From positions 186,001 to 250,000 of the forward strand of contig NZ_JAQQPS010000005.1 of the NCBI RefSeq assembly GCF_036688685.1: a stretch of 64,000 bases of DNA. Reading direction: 5' to 3'. Every line of letters begins with the position of its first letter. The stretch's first letter is position 1. The DNA is from JALYUM01 sp036688685 (GTDB lineage: Bacteria > Pseudomonadota > Gammaproteobacteria > Burkholderiales > Burkholderiaceae_D). The position numbers and the translations under genes were made by a program. The notes beneath the pieces are model-generated. The model was not told where the DNA came from, made no database searches, and was given only the letters and a program-made list of their open reading frames with translations. This document shows positions 7,939 through 17,037 of this stretch, piece by piece.

Positions 7939-8909
7939 AGCCTTGCGCCGTCGACCGGGCTTTTCGGGAACACCGGTCCGCCCAGGTACGAGAAATAAAA
8001 CAGCATCTGGCTTTGTGACAGCAAGACGTGATGCGATTGTAAAAAGTCGCGACCCAGGATGACCTGGTGCTCCTTGCGGCCGATGTAGTCCGCCGGGCTG
8101 TCCATGACGCCGATGCGCGGATGCTGGATCACTTCGTCGCCAATCGCAAAGCTGTCGAACGTCTGGTGCCAGACGGTTCTGGTCTCGCTGCCGATGCCGC
8201 GTGCCGTGCCGTCGGCGACCACGCCAGGCGCTTCGGTCGAAAAGCCCAGTTTGCGGGCGACGTCCAGATCGATGACGGTGCTGTCCGAACCGCTATCGAT
8301 CAGCGCCCACAGCGCCACGCCATTGACGTGCACCTGGACCAGCGGCTTGGTCGAGCCGCGGGAAAATTTCATCGGCACGCTCGACGCATCCTTGTCCCAG
8401 TAGGCCAGCGCCTTGTCCTGGCAATGATCGGCGCGAAAGAGTTTGATGCGTTTGTCGGAGAAATCGAGTTCCAGGTCGTATTGCAGCAGAAAGTCGTCGC
8501 CGACAATGCCGGCCATACCAGAATTCTCCAGCGAGTCGACCACCGGGAAGCGCATGTTTTTCGCATGCGCGCCACCGATCGCGAAATCTTTCACCTTGAC
8601 CAGGAACAGCGACGTCCTGCCGCCCACGCCCTGTACTTGCCGGCTGGTTCGCTCCGGATTCAGGCCCTGGTTGTCGGCTTCGGCACGCAGCACGAGCGTG
8701 GCGTCGGATCCCGTGTCGAGCAGCATTCGTACAGGCCTGCCATTGATTTCACCGTCGACCGTCGGGGCGGCCGATCCGGCAGCATGGGAGATGTCGAGAC
8801 TGGCTTGCTCGATGAAGCGGCAAGCGTTGTCCGCCCGCGCAAGGGGCGCGGACAACAAGAGGACCGCAAAAAAAGAAAAGTGGAGGCGTTTCTGGGTAGT
8901 GCGCGTCAT
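7935..8909 (-). CDS. Two-domain retropepsin-like aspartic protease, exported
   Basis: A 324-residue protein with an N-terminal signal sequence (FSFFAVLLLSAPLARA) and two retropepsin-like halves. Each half has an aspartic-protease motif: LDTGSDATL in the first and IDSGSDSTV in the second. Retroviral-type enzymes make their active site from two such lobes, here encoded in one chain. The likely place is the periplasm, and the substrate is unknown. The ATG at 8909 was chosen over 8945 and 8924 because it has an AGG at a fair distance and starts just ahead of the charged n-region. The 3' end overlaps the convergent hypothetical by 4 bases. Confidence 0.8.
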   Translation of the reverse strand: MTRTTQKRLHFSFFAVLLLSAPLARADNACRFIEQASLDISHAAGSAAPTVDGEINGRPVRMLLDTGSDATLVLRAEADNQGLNPERTSRQVQGVGGRTSLFLVKVKDFAIGGAHAKNMRFPVVDSLENSGMAGIVGDDFLLQYDLELDFSDKRIKLFRADHCQDKALAYWDKDASSVPMKFSRGSTKPLVQVHVNGVALWALIDSGSDSTVIDLDVARKLGFSTEAPGVVADGTARGIGSETRTVWHQTFDSFAIGDEVIQHPRIGVMDSPADYIGRKEHQVILGRDFLQSHHVLLSQSQMLFYFSYLGGPVFPKSPVDGARL

Positions 8910-9082
8910 GGAGAACCTGGTCATTGGTGGAAGAAAGGCAGGCATGATTATGACTACTAATTACTTTATTAATATGACAAAGTGTTGAAAAAATTTATTT
9001 AGCCGAACGGCGCGAACTGCGATTAGTGACACGCCTCCAGCCACACGCTGTAATGTCACGATTCCCTATCGATTGGCTGACC

Positions 9083-11110
9083 ATGTCCCAGTTCCCTCAC
9101 TTGCTCGCCCCGCTTGACCTGGGTTTTACCACGCTGCGCAACCGCGTCATCATGGGTTCGATGCACACCGGCCTGGAAGACAGGTTTTACAACTACGGCA
9201 AGCTGGCCGCGTTCTATCGAGAGCGCGCGAGAGGCGGTGTCGGGCTGATCGTCACCGGCGGCATTTCGCCGAATCGCCAGGGCTGGCTGCTGCCCTTTGG
9301 CGGCACGCTGAACTTCGCCGGCGATGTACTCAATCACCGCCGCGTCACCCGGGCTGTGCACGAAGAAGGCGGCAAGATCCTGCTGCAGATCCTGCACGCC
9401 GGGAGATATGGCTACCAGCCGCTGGTGGTGTCAGCGTCCAGCGCAAAGTCGCCCATTTCTCCGTTCAAGCCGCGCGCCTTGAGCGCCGCCGGCATCGAGT
9501 CGACCATCAGGGCCTACATCCGCTGCGCGAAGCTGGCGCGCCGGGCTGGCTACGACGGCATCGAAGTGATGGGCAGCGAAGGCTATTTGCTCAACCAGTT
9601 CCTGTGCGCGCGCACCAACCGCCGCACCGATAACTGGGGCGGCCCCATCGAGAATCGCATGCGTCTGCCGGTCGACATCGTGCGCCGCATCCGGGCGGCA
9701 GTGGGACGCGACTTCATCATCATGTACCGCCACTCGGTGCTCGACCTGGTCGAGGGCGGCAATACCTGGGACGAGGTGGTGCTGGTGGCGCAGGCCCTGG
9801 CGGCGGCCGGCGTGACGATTCTGAATACCGGCTACGGCTGGCATGAAGCGCGCGTGCCGACCATCGTCACCTCGGTGCCGCGCGGTGCCTTTGCCAGCAT
9901 CGCCGGCAAGCTGCGTGCGGCCGTCACCATCCCCGTGGTGGCGTCGAACCGCATCAACATGCCGCGCGAGGCCGACGATATCCTGGCACGCGGCGACGCC
10001 GACCTGGTCTCGATGGCGCGCCCGTTCCTGGCCGATGCGGCCTTTGTCGCCAAGGCGGCGGCGGGACGCGCAGACGAAATCAACACGTGCATCGGCTGCA
10101 ACCAGGCCTGCCTGGACCACACCTTCGCCAACCAGCGCGCCACCTGTCTGGTCAACCCGCGCGCCTGCCACGAGACCGAGTTGAACTACAAGGTGGCAGC
10201 GGTGAGGCGCAAGGTGGCGGTGGTGGGCGCGGGACCGGCTGGCCTGTCGGCGGCGACCGTGGCGGCCGAATGCGGCCACGACGTCACCTTGTTCGAATCG
10301 GGCGCGGACCTGGGCGGGCAGTTCCGCATCGCCATGCAGATTCCGGGCAAGGAGGAATTCGCCGAGACCATCCGTTATTTCAGGCGCAAGCTGGAAACCA
10401 CCGGCGTGAGCGTGCGCCTGAACACGCGCGTCACGCGCGAGCAGCTGCGCGCCGGTGGCTACGACCACGTGATCGTGGCCACCGGCATTGCAGTGCGCAT
10501 GCCGCGCATCGCCGGCATCGACCATCCGAAGGTGCTGTCCTACCTCGACGTCCTGCGTGACAAGGCGCCGGTGGGCAAGCGCGTGGCGATTGTCGGCGCG
10601 GGCGGTATCGGCTTCGACATGGGCGAGTTTTTGCTGCACGACGCGGCGCACCCCTTGCCGGTACCGGTGGCGGCATGGGCGGCAGAGTGGGGCGTCGATT
10701 TGCAGGTGCGCGCGGCGGGCGGCTTGATGGCGCCAACGCCGGTGGTTCCGGTGCGCGAGCTGTTCCTGCTGCAGCGGAAGACCAGCAAACCTGGCGCGGG
10801 CCTGGGTAAAACGTCAGGCTGGGTGCACCGCGCGACCTTGTTGCGCCACGGCGTGACCATGCTGGCGGGCGTCACCTATGAGCGCATCGATGACGCCGGG
10901 CTGCACATTACCGTGGGAGGCGTGGCGCGCTTGCTGGAGGTGGACAACGTCGTTATCTGTGCGGGGCAGGATAGCCTGGACGAGTTGATGCCGGACGCGG
11001 GGACGCAGGGCGGGCCGGTGTTTCACAAGATCGGCGGGGCGGCGCTGGCGGCGGAGCTGGATGCGAAGCGGGCGATTCGGGAGGGGGCGGTGCTGGGGGC
11101 GAGTTTGTAG
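9083..11110 (+). CDS. fadH: NADPH-dependent 2,4-dienoyl-CoA reductase (FadH-like)
   Basis: A 675-residue flavo-iron-sulfur enzyme for beta-oxidation of unsaturated fatty acids. The N-terminal old-yellow-enzyme barrel (about 1-370) opens with SQFPHLLAPLDLGFTTLRNRV and GSMHTGLE as in E. coli FadH. The 4Fe-4S cysteines are in CIGCNQACLD plus the Cys of TCLVNPRACHE. The C-terminal half has a FAD-binding GAGPAGLSAA motif and an NADPH-binding GAGGIGFDMG motif. The ATG at 9083 gives the family length; upstream starts at 9053 and 9026 (GTG) extend it without homology. The gene stands alone and is followed by an interspersed repeat. Confidence 0.93.
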   Translation: MSQFPHLLAPLDLGFTTLRNRVIMGSMHTGLEDRFYNYGKLAAFYRERARGGVGLIVTGGISPNRQGWLLPFGGTLNFAGDVLNHRRVTRAVHEEGGKILLQILHAGRYGYQPLVVSASSAKSPISPFKPRALSAAGIESTIRAYIRCAKLARRAGYDGIEVMGSEGYLLNQFLCARTNRRTDNWGGPIENRMRLPVDIVRRIRAAVGRDFIIMYRHSVLDLVEGGNTWDEVVLVAQALAAAGVTILNTGYGWHEARVPTIVTSVPRGAFASIAGKLRAAVTIPVVASNRINMPREADDILARGDADLVSMARPFLADAAFVAKAAAGRADEINTCIGCNQACLDHTFANQRATCLVNPRACHETELNYKVAAVRRKVAVVGAGPAGLSAATVAAECGHDVTLFESGADLGGQFRIAMQIPGKEEFAETIRYFRRKLETTGVSVRLNTRVTREQLRAGGYDHVIVATGIAVRMPRIAGIDHPKVLSYLDVLRDKAPVGKRVAIVGAGGIGFDMGEFLLHDAAHPLPVPVAAWAAEWGVDLQVRAAGGLMAPTPVVPVRELFLLQRKTSKPGAGLGKTSGWVHRATLLRHGVTMLAGVTYERIDDAGLHITVGGVARLLEVDNVVICAGQDSLDELMPDAGTQGGPVFHKIGGAALAAELDAKRAIREGAVLGASL

Positions 11111-11139
11111 ATTAGTCGCTACCTCACATCGACACCACC

Positions 11140-11272
11140 GTCATGCTCGCCATTGGCGAACCTGACTCATGGCGAAAGCCGGGATCCATGCTGAGCGTCG
11201 TGTTCCGCGGCGGTTCACCTTCACCATGAACACGTGCGGGTTATGGGTCCCGGCCTGCGCCGGGATGACGAC
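11140..11272. repeat. Interspersed REP/MITE-like repeat element (probable)
   Basis: This non-coding stretch between two convergent genes carries GC-rich inverted segments. GTCCCGGCCTGCGCCGGGA at its right end can fold on itself, and a related GCCGGGATCC lies at 11178-11187. Ends of the form TCATCCCGGC...GCCGGGA are typical of small repeats dispersed through many proteobacterial genomes. There is only one copy in the window, so the boundaries are estimates. Confidence 0.4.
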
Positions 11273-11303
11273 TCGTAGTGAAACTTGCTAAATAGTTTAC
11301 GGC

Positions 11304-12425
11304 TTACAGCTTGCGCACCACCACGCAGCCAATCGAATACCCGGCGCCGAACGAACAAATCACGCCCAGCGCGCCGACCGGCAAATCGTCCTGGTACTTG
11401 TGGAACGCAATGATCGACCCGGCCGACGAGGTGTTCGCGTAGGTGTCGAGAATCACCGGCGCCTCGCCAGGCAGCGCATCGCGCCCCAGCAGCAGGCGGA
11501 TGATCAGCAGGTTCATGTTCAGGTTGGCCTGGTGCAGCCAGTAGCGCGCCACGTCCGCCACGTCCAGACCTGCAGCTTCGACGGTGGCGCGAATCATCTC
11601 GGCCGCCATCGGGCACACTTCCTTGAACACCTTGCGGCCCTGCTGGCGAAACAGTTTGTCGGCGTCGCCCGCTTTGTCTTCGTCGAATCGGTTCATGAAG
11701 CCGAAGTTGTTGCGGATATTGTTCGAAAAACTCGTCTTCAGTTTCGATTCGAGGATCTCGAAGCAGTGTTTGCCGACAGCGGCGTCTTTCGCTTCGATGA
11801 CGATCGCCGTGCACGCGTCGCCAAAAATGAAGTGGCTGTCGCGGTCGCGGAAGTTCAAATGGCCGCTGGTGATTTCCGGGTTCAGCACCAGTACCGCGCG
11901 GGCCTGGCCGGTTTGCACGGCTGCCATCGCGGTCTGGATGCCGAACGTGGCCGACGAGCAGGCCACGTTCATGTCGAAACCGTAGCCCTCGATGCCGAGT
12001 GCGTCCTGCACTTCGACAGCCATGGCCGGGTAGGCGCGCTGCATGTTCGAGCAGGCCACCAGCACCATGTCGATGTCGGCGGCAGTGCGGCCCGCGCGCG
12101 CGAGCGCGTCGCGCGCGGCGGCCACGCACATCTCCGCTTGCAGGGAGATCTGCTCGTCCGGACGGTCGGCGATGCGCGGCGTCATGCGCGCTGGATCGAT
12201 CACGCCCGCCTTCTCCATCACGTAGCGCGACTTGATGCCGGAGGCTTTTTCGATAAAGCCCGGGCTGGACCGCTCGACCGCCGTCACGGTGCCGGTGGCG
12301 ATCGCGTCCGCGTGTTCTGTATTGAAAGCGTCAGCGTGCGCGTTGAAGGCCTCGACCAGCTCTTCGTTGGAGATCGAATGCGGTGGCGTAAACAGGCCGG
12401 TACCGCTGATGACGACAGATTTCAT
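11304..12425 (-). CDS. 3-oxoacyl-ACP synthase III family protein (FabH-like)
   Basis: Thiolase-fold condensing enzyme of 373 residues that would join an acyl-CoA starter to malonyl-ACP. The catalytic triad is visible: Cys156 in NVACSSATFG, His in WLHQANLNM and Asn in YANTSSAGS. It is longer than housekeeping FabH (about 320), with an insert around residues 30-90, which places it in the FabH2-like group used for alternative starter units or special lipids. The ATG at 12425 was chosen because MKSVVISGTGLFTP is the standard beginning. No acyl carrier or ketoreductase lies beside it, so its product cannot be named. It converges with the fadH-like gene across the repeat. Confidence 0.85.
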   Translation of the reverse strand: MKSVVISGTGLFTPPHSISNEELVEAFNAHADAFNTEHADAIATGTVTAVERSSPGFIEKASGIKSRYVMEKAGVIDPARMTPRIADRPDEQISLQAEMCVAAARDALARAGRTAADIDMVLVACSNMQRAYPAMAVEVQDALGIEGYGFDMNVACSSATFGIQTAMAAVQTGQARAVLVLNPEITSGHLNFRDRDSHFIFGDACTAIVIEAKDAAVGKHCFEILESKLKTSFSNNIRNNFGFMNRFDEDKAGDADKLFRQQGRKVFKEVCPMAAEMIRATVEAAGLDVADVARYWLHQANLNMNLLIIRLLLGRDALPGEAPVILDTYANTSSAGSIIAFHKYQDDLPVGALGVICSFGAGYSIGCVVVRKL

Positions 12426-12531
12426 GGTAAGTCTTTCGATTCGATTTGGCCGGTCCAGCCGGCGGTTGGCGCCGATTCTACACAATCGCAAGGCAGGGGG
12501 GAATTGTCGGACCGACCAAGCAAGCGTTTCA

Positions 12532-13935
12532 TCAGGGCGGCGTGGCCTGCGCGGCCGACAGCAGCACCTTCTGTCCCTTCAGGTAGCGCAGCGCCTGCGC
12601 CAGCTGGAAGTCGTCGGCGCTGCCGAACTGCAGGGGTTTGCGCGCCAGTTCGCGCAGATACAGGCGGGTCTGTGCTTCGAGGTCGTCGGCGCGCATGCTC
12701 GCCTCCTTGCTGCGGTCGTTCGCCAGATGGTGCTCCAGGTCGGCCTCGCGCATGCGCAGCGAATTCATGCCGTCGCTGTCGACGTATTCGTCCACGCGCA
12801 GGTCGGGCACGATGCCGTGCGCCTGGATCGAGCGCCCGGACGGCGTGTAGTAGCGCGCCGTGGTTAGCTTGATGGCCGCATCGAGACCGACCGGGCTGAT
12901 GGTCTGCACCGAACCCTTGCCGAAGGTGCGGCTGCCGATCACGGTGGCGCGCTTGTAGTCCTGCAGGGCGCCGGCGACGATTTCCGACGCCGATGCCGAA
13001 CCGGTATTGACCAGCACGACCATCGGCACGGTTTTCAGGCCCGCCGGCAAACCGGCCAGCGCGTCGCCATTTTTGAGCATGTAATCCTGCGCCGTGCCAT
13101 AGAAATGCTGGCGCGAGTCGGCGCGCTGGCCATGCGTCGAGACGATCTCGGCGCCTTTCGGCAAAAACGCCGCCGCCGCTCCCACCGCGCCTTGCAGCAG
13201 GCCGCCCGGATCGTTGCGCAGATCGAGCACCAGGCCCTTGAGGTCGGGGTCCTGGCGGTACAGGGCGGCCAGCTTGGCGGCAAGATCGTCGAGTGTCGGT
13301 TCCTGAAACTGGGCGATGCGCAGCCAGGCGTAGCCCGGTTCGACCAGCGCGCCCTTGACGCTTTTCTGGACGATTTGCGAACGGGTGATGGTGAATTTCA
13401 AAGGCGCGATGTGGCCGCTGCGCAGGACCGTCAGGGTCACTTGCGTGCCCGGTTCGCCGCGCATGCGGCGCACCGCGTCGTCGACCGGCGCGCCGCGCAC
13501 GGCAACGCCGTCGACGTTGGTCACCAGGTCGCCCGCCTGGATGCCGGCCAGCGCCGCTGGCGCGCCTTCGATCGGTTCGACGATGCGCACATACCCATCA
13601 TCGCTGCTGGAAATTTCGATGCCCAGGCCGACGAACTTGCCTGCGGTCCCCTCGCGCAGGGCGCGGTAGGAGCGGCGGTCGAGGAATGCGGAATGCGGGT
13701 CGAGGCTGGCGACCATGCCGCTGGTCGCTTCCTGCAGCAGGGCCTTGTCGTCGGTGACGGGATCGACGTAATCGGTCTTGATGACCGCGTAGACATCGGC
13801 CAGCTGGCGCAGCGCCTCGAGTGGCAATGCTGGCTCCAGCGGTTTTTGCGCGAGCGCGGAAAACTGCATCGTGATTGCCACGCCGAAGATGGCGCCGAGC
13901 GCGATCAGGCCGGCATTGTGTAGTTTGAAGGCCAT
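12532..13935 (-). CDS. S41 family C-terminal processing peptidase
   Basis: A 467-residue serine protease of the CtpA/Prc group with an N-terminal membrane anchor or signal (IALGAIFGVAITMQFSALA). A PDZ domain follows at about 95-180, then the catalytic S41 domain with Ser315 in TGSASASEI and Lys340 in GSRTFGKGS, the Ser/Lys dyad. Acting in the periplasm, such enzymes trim C-terminal tails of substrate proteins or peptidoglycan hydrolases. The last 110 residues are a helical extension. It has no tight operon partner; 106 bases separate it from the synthase downstream. Confidence 0.92.
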   Translation of the reverse strand: MAFKLHNAGLIALGAIFGVAITMQFSALAQKPLEPALPLEALRQLADVYAVIKTDYVDPVTDDKALLQEATSGMVASLDPHSAFLDRRSYRALREGTAGKFVGLGIEISSSDDGYVRIVEPIEGAPAALAGIQAGDLVTNVDGVAVRGAPVDDAVRRMRGEPGTQVTLTVLRSGHIAPLKFTITRSQIVQKSVKGALVEPGYAWLRIAQFQEPTLDDLAAKLAALYRQDPDLKGLVLDLRNDPGGLLQGAVGAAAAFLPKGAEIVSTHGQRADSRQHFYGTAQDYMLKNGDALAGLPAGLKTVPMVVLVNTGSASASEIVAGALQDYKRATVIGSRTFGKGSVQTISPVGLDAAIKLTTARYYTPSGRSIQAHGIVPDLRVDEYVDSDGMNSLRMREADLEHHLANDRSKEASMRADDLEAQTRLYLRELARKPLQFGSADDFQLAQALRYLKGQKVLLSAAQATPP

Positions 13936-14103
13936 GGTCGCGCCAGTATAAACCGCCTTCCGATCCTTGCGTCGGGACGAATGTAAATCCGTGTCGGGAT
14001 TTGAAAGCGCCCCGTAAAGATTTGTAAGCTTCTGCTGACGCCGGCGAATTTGCCCTATTCTTGACCTCGGTTTCTCGCTTTACTTCTCGTGAAGTGGTCT
14101 TTT

Positions 14104-14133
14104 GCCCATGGTTCCGGCCGTGGGCTTTTTTTT
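14104..14133 (+). terminator. Rho-independent terminator hairpin just upstream of a start codon
   Basis: An 8-bp stem GCCCATGG/CCGTGGGC (one wobble pair) with a 6-base loop is followed by eight T. It ends 13 bases before the ATG of the Spy/CpxP-like gene. The gene on its left runs the other way, so it does not terminate that one. It is either an attenuator in the leader of the downstream gene or the end of a small RNA. Confidence 0.75.
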
Positions 14134-14146
14134 GTTGAAAGTCGCT

Positions 14147-14710
14147 ATGACCCGTATCCCCTTCAAACTGGCGCTGTCCGTGCTGCTGGTGCTAAGCGCC
14201 GCCGCGCCATCGTTCGCCGTGCCGGTGACGAGCATCCACGCCGAAGAACTCATCGCCATGGCGCCGGACCTGCGCACCGCGCTGGCGCTGAACGCCAACC
14301 AGAAAATCCTGTGGGTCCAGGTCGACGGCCGCAGCCACGCCATCCTGCGCGAGCGCGCCTCGCGCCGCGAACGCTTGCAGCGCCAGGCCAAAACCGTCGT
14401 GACGACGCCAGCGCCCGAACTGCGCACGCTGGGCGCCGCCATGGATGCGGAAGACGCCGCAATTGCGCTTGAGGACAAGCAGTTGCGTGAGCTGTGGCTG
14501 ACGGTGAACGACGCCCTCGATGAAAAGCAGCGCCTGCTGGTGGCACAATTCATCGGTGAGCAGCTGGAGCGCGTCGAAGGCGGCCCGATGCGCAACGGTG
14601 AACCGAAAGAGCGCGACAGTGGAGAAAAGCGGCCGCGCGGCGGCGCCAAAGGTGGCGCGGGCGGCATGGGCAACGGTGGCATCAATATCGGCACCGGCAT
14701 GGGCCAGTAA
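14147..14710 (+). CDS. Periplasmic Spy/CpxP-like (LTXXQ-type) protein
   Basis: A 187-residue exported protein. The signal peptide (about residues 1-24, LALSVLLVLSAAAPSFA) is followed by a helical segment with LALNANQKILW and LRERASRRERLQRQ, resembling the helical hairpin of Spy/CpxP-type periplasmic chaperones. The last 40 residues are a low-complexity Gly/Arg-rich tail (GGAKGGAGGMGNGG). The ATG at 14147 lies after a terminator-like hairpin; a TTG at 14102 inside the hairpin was rejected. A role in envelope stress or metal response is an inference from the fold only. Confidence 0.6.
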   Translation: MTRIPFKLALSVLLVLSAAAPSFAVPVTSIHAEELIAMAPDLRTALALNANQKILWVQVDGRSHAILRERASRRERLQRQAKTVVTTPAPELRTLGAAMDAEDAAIALEDKQLRELWLTVNDALDEKQRLLVAQFIGEQLERVEGGPMRNGEPKERDSGEKRPRGGAKGGAGGMGNGGINIGTGMGQ

Positions 14711-14782
14711 CGGCTCTGTGTATCAAAAAGTAAAAATCCTTTCTCAGGCGTAGTTCGCTCTGCCGCTAACGCTAGAATGATT

Positions 14783-14891
14783 CACCGCCGACGCCAGCCG
14801 TCGGCGGTGGCGTTCGCGCGCACATCGTGTAGCGCTGTCTGCCGACCCCTGCAGACATATGTTACATTTTGCCGACCGGCTACAAAGCCGG
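14783..14891. repeat. Two perfect hairpins in the leader of the first M13 gene
   Basis: CACCGCCGACG (14783-14793) and CGTCGGCGGTG (14799-14809) form a perfect 11-bp stem with a 5-base loop. CCGGCT/AGCCGG (14876-14891) forms a second with a 4-base loop, followed by ACTTTTATC. A TAGAAT -10-like hexamer at 14773-14778 would start transcription at the first hairpin. No long T-run follows either, so they may act on RNA stability or translation rather than as terminators. Confidence 0.45.
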
Positions 14892-14923
14892 ACTTTTATC
14901 AGCAATGCACCTGAGGATTACCT

Positions 14924-16963
14924 GTGAAACGACATCTTTTGAGCACCCTTGCCCTGTCCATCATGGCAGCGTTTGCCAGCACGGGCGCGCTCGCCCAGCA
15001 AGGCACCGCATCCGGTATCGATACCCAGTTCATCGAGCCGGGCGTGCGCGCGCAGGACGACTTTTTTACTTACCTGAACGGCAAGTGGCTCAAAACGACG
15101 GAAATACCATCGGACAAAGCCAGCTGGGGCACCTTCATGCAACTGCGCGGCGACACCGAGCCGCAATTGCGTGCGCTGATCGAAAAAGACGCTGCCGACA
15201 AGAAAAAGAAAGCCGGCACCGACGAGCAGAAAATTGGCGACCTGTACACCAGCTTCATGGACGAAAAGACGCTGGAAAAGCTGGGCTACAAGCCGCTGAC
15301 CGGTGAACTGAATAAAATCCGCGCGCTGAAAGACAAAAAAGGCATTCCTGCCCTGAGCGCGCACCTGGCGCAAATCGGCGTCGCCACCCCGTACGGCATC
15401 TATATCGGCCAGGACCAGCGCGCTTCTACCAAATACGCCGCCTATATCGGCCAGAGCGGCCTGGGCATGCCGGACCGCGACTACTACCTCAAGCTTGACG
15501 ACAAGCGCATGGTCGACACGCGCACCAAGTACCAGGCGCACGTGGCAAAAATCCTGGCACTGGCCGGCGAGAAAAATGCCGATGCCAAGGCGAAAGACAT
15601 CCTCGCCTTTGAAACCGCGCTGGCCGAAGTGCAGTGGACCAAGGTGGAAAACCGCGATCCGGTGAAACGCTACAATAAGGTCGAGGTCAACAAGCTGGGC
15701 GAGCTGACCCCGGGCTACGACTGGGCCGCCGCGCTGGCCGCAGCCGGCATCGCCGGCAAGACCGATTATGTCATCGTCGCTCAGCCAAGCTACCTGAAAG
15801 GGATGAGCGAGATCCTGGCGAAAACCGATCTCGCCACCATCAAGGCCTACCTTGAATGGCAGACGCTGCGCGCGTACTCCGACTACCTGTCGAAGGATTT
15901 CGTCGACGCCGACTTCGCGTTCTACGGCACCGTCCTGACCGGCGTGACCGAAAACCGTCCACGCTGGAAAATTGCGGTCTCGACCGTCGAAGGCTCGATC
16001 GGCGAAGCGGTAGGCCGCCAGTACGTGCAGGCCTACTTCCAGGCCGATAAAAAAGCGCGCATGCAGGAGCTGGTGAAAAACATCCTGGCCGCCTACAAGG
16101 AAAGCATCGATACGCTCGACTGGATGAGCCCGGAAACGAAGAAGGAAGCGCAGGCGAAACTGGCCAAGTTCACGCCAAAAATCGGTTATCCGGACAAATG
16201 GCGCGATTACACCTCGCTGACCGTCAAGCCGAATGACCTGGTGGGCAACGTCATGCGCGCCCGCACCTTCGCCTACAACCGCAACAAGAACAAGCTGGGC
16301 CAGCCGATCGACCGCAGCGAGTGGGGCATGACGCCGCAAACCGTCAACGCCTACTACAGCAGCACGATGAATGAAATCGTGTTCCCGGCATCGATCCTGC
16401 AAAAGCCGTTTTTTGACGCGAATGCCGACGACGCTGTCAACTATGGTGCGATCGGCGCTGTGATCGGCCACGAAATCAGCCACGGTTTCGACGACAAGGG
16501 TAGCCAGTCCGATGGCGACGGCAACCTGCGCGACTGGTGGACGGCCGAAGACAAGGCCAAGTTCAAGGCCAAGACCGACGCGCTGGTGAAACAGTACGGC
16601 AACTTCAGCCCCTTGCCTGGTTATCCGGTCAACGGCGAATTGACGCTGGGCGAAAACATCGGCGACAACTCGGGCCTGGCGATTGCCTACAAAGCCTACA
16701 AAATTTCCCTGCAAGGCAAAGCGGCGCCGGTAATCGACGGCTTGACCGGCGACCAGCGCTTCTTCATGGGCTGGGGCCAGGTATGGCGTTCCAAAATGCG
16801 CGAAGCCCAGCAGATCGTGCAAGTGAAAACCGACCCGCATTCGCCCGGCCAGTTCCGCACCAATGGTACAGTTACCAATCAGCCGGCGTTTTATGAAGCG
16901 TTTGGTGTGAAAGCAGGCGACAAGATGTACGTGGCGCCGCAAGACCGCGTCATCATCTGGTAA
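14924..16963 (+). CDS. pepO: M13 family metallopeptidase (PepO-like), exported
   Basis: Zinc endopeptidase of the neprilysin family, 679 residues, with an N-terminal signal peptide ending near Ala-Leu-Ala-Gln (residues 1-25). The zinc motif HEISH is at 516-520, the third zinc ligand in GENIGDNSGL, and the C-terminus ends in VIIW as in other M13 members. The GTG start at 14924 has a GAGGA ribosome binding site 6 bases upstream. The product probably cleaves short peptides in the periplasm or outside the cell. A close paralogue follows in the same orientation 74 bases on. The leader contains two hairpins that could affect expression. Confidence 0.95.
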   Translation: MKRHLLSTLALSIMAAFASTGALAQQGTASGIDTQFIEPGVRAQDDFFTYLNGKWLKTTEIPSDKASWGTFMQLRGDTEPQLRALIEKDAADKKKKAGTDEQKIGDLYTSFMDEKTLEKLGYKPLTGELNKIRALKDKKGIPALSAHLAQIGVATPYGIYIGQDQRASTKYAAYIGQSGLGMPDRDYYLKLDDKRMVDTRTKYQAHVAKILALAGEKNADAKAKDILAFETALAEVQWTKVENRDPVKRYNKVEVNKLGELTPGYDWAAALAAAGIAGKTDYVIVAQPSYLKGMSEILAKTDLATIKAYLEWQTLRAYSDYLSKDFVDADFAFYGTVLTGVTENRPRWKIAVSTVEGSIGEAVGRQYVQAYFQADKKARMQELVKNILAAYKESIDTLDWMSPETKKEAQAKLAKFTPKIGYPDKWRDYTSLTVKPNDLVGNVMRARTFAYNRNKNKLGQPIDRSEWGMTPQTVNAYYSSTMNEIVFPASILQKPFFDANADDAVNYGAIGAVIGHEISHGFDDKGSQSDGDGNLRDWWTAEDKAKFKAKTDALVKQYGNFSPLPGYPVNGELTLGENIGDNSGLAIAYKAYKISLQGKAAPVIDGLTGDQRFFMGWGQVWRSKMREAQQIVQVKTDPHSPGQFRTNGTVTNQPAFYEAFGVKAGDKMYVAPQDRVIIW

Positions 16964-17037
16964 CAGCAAGGCAATAACAACATGGCCGGCGCCACGAGCG
17001 CCGGCCGCACATTCCACCATCCACGGGAGAGCATTAC

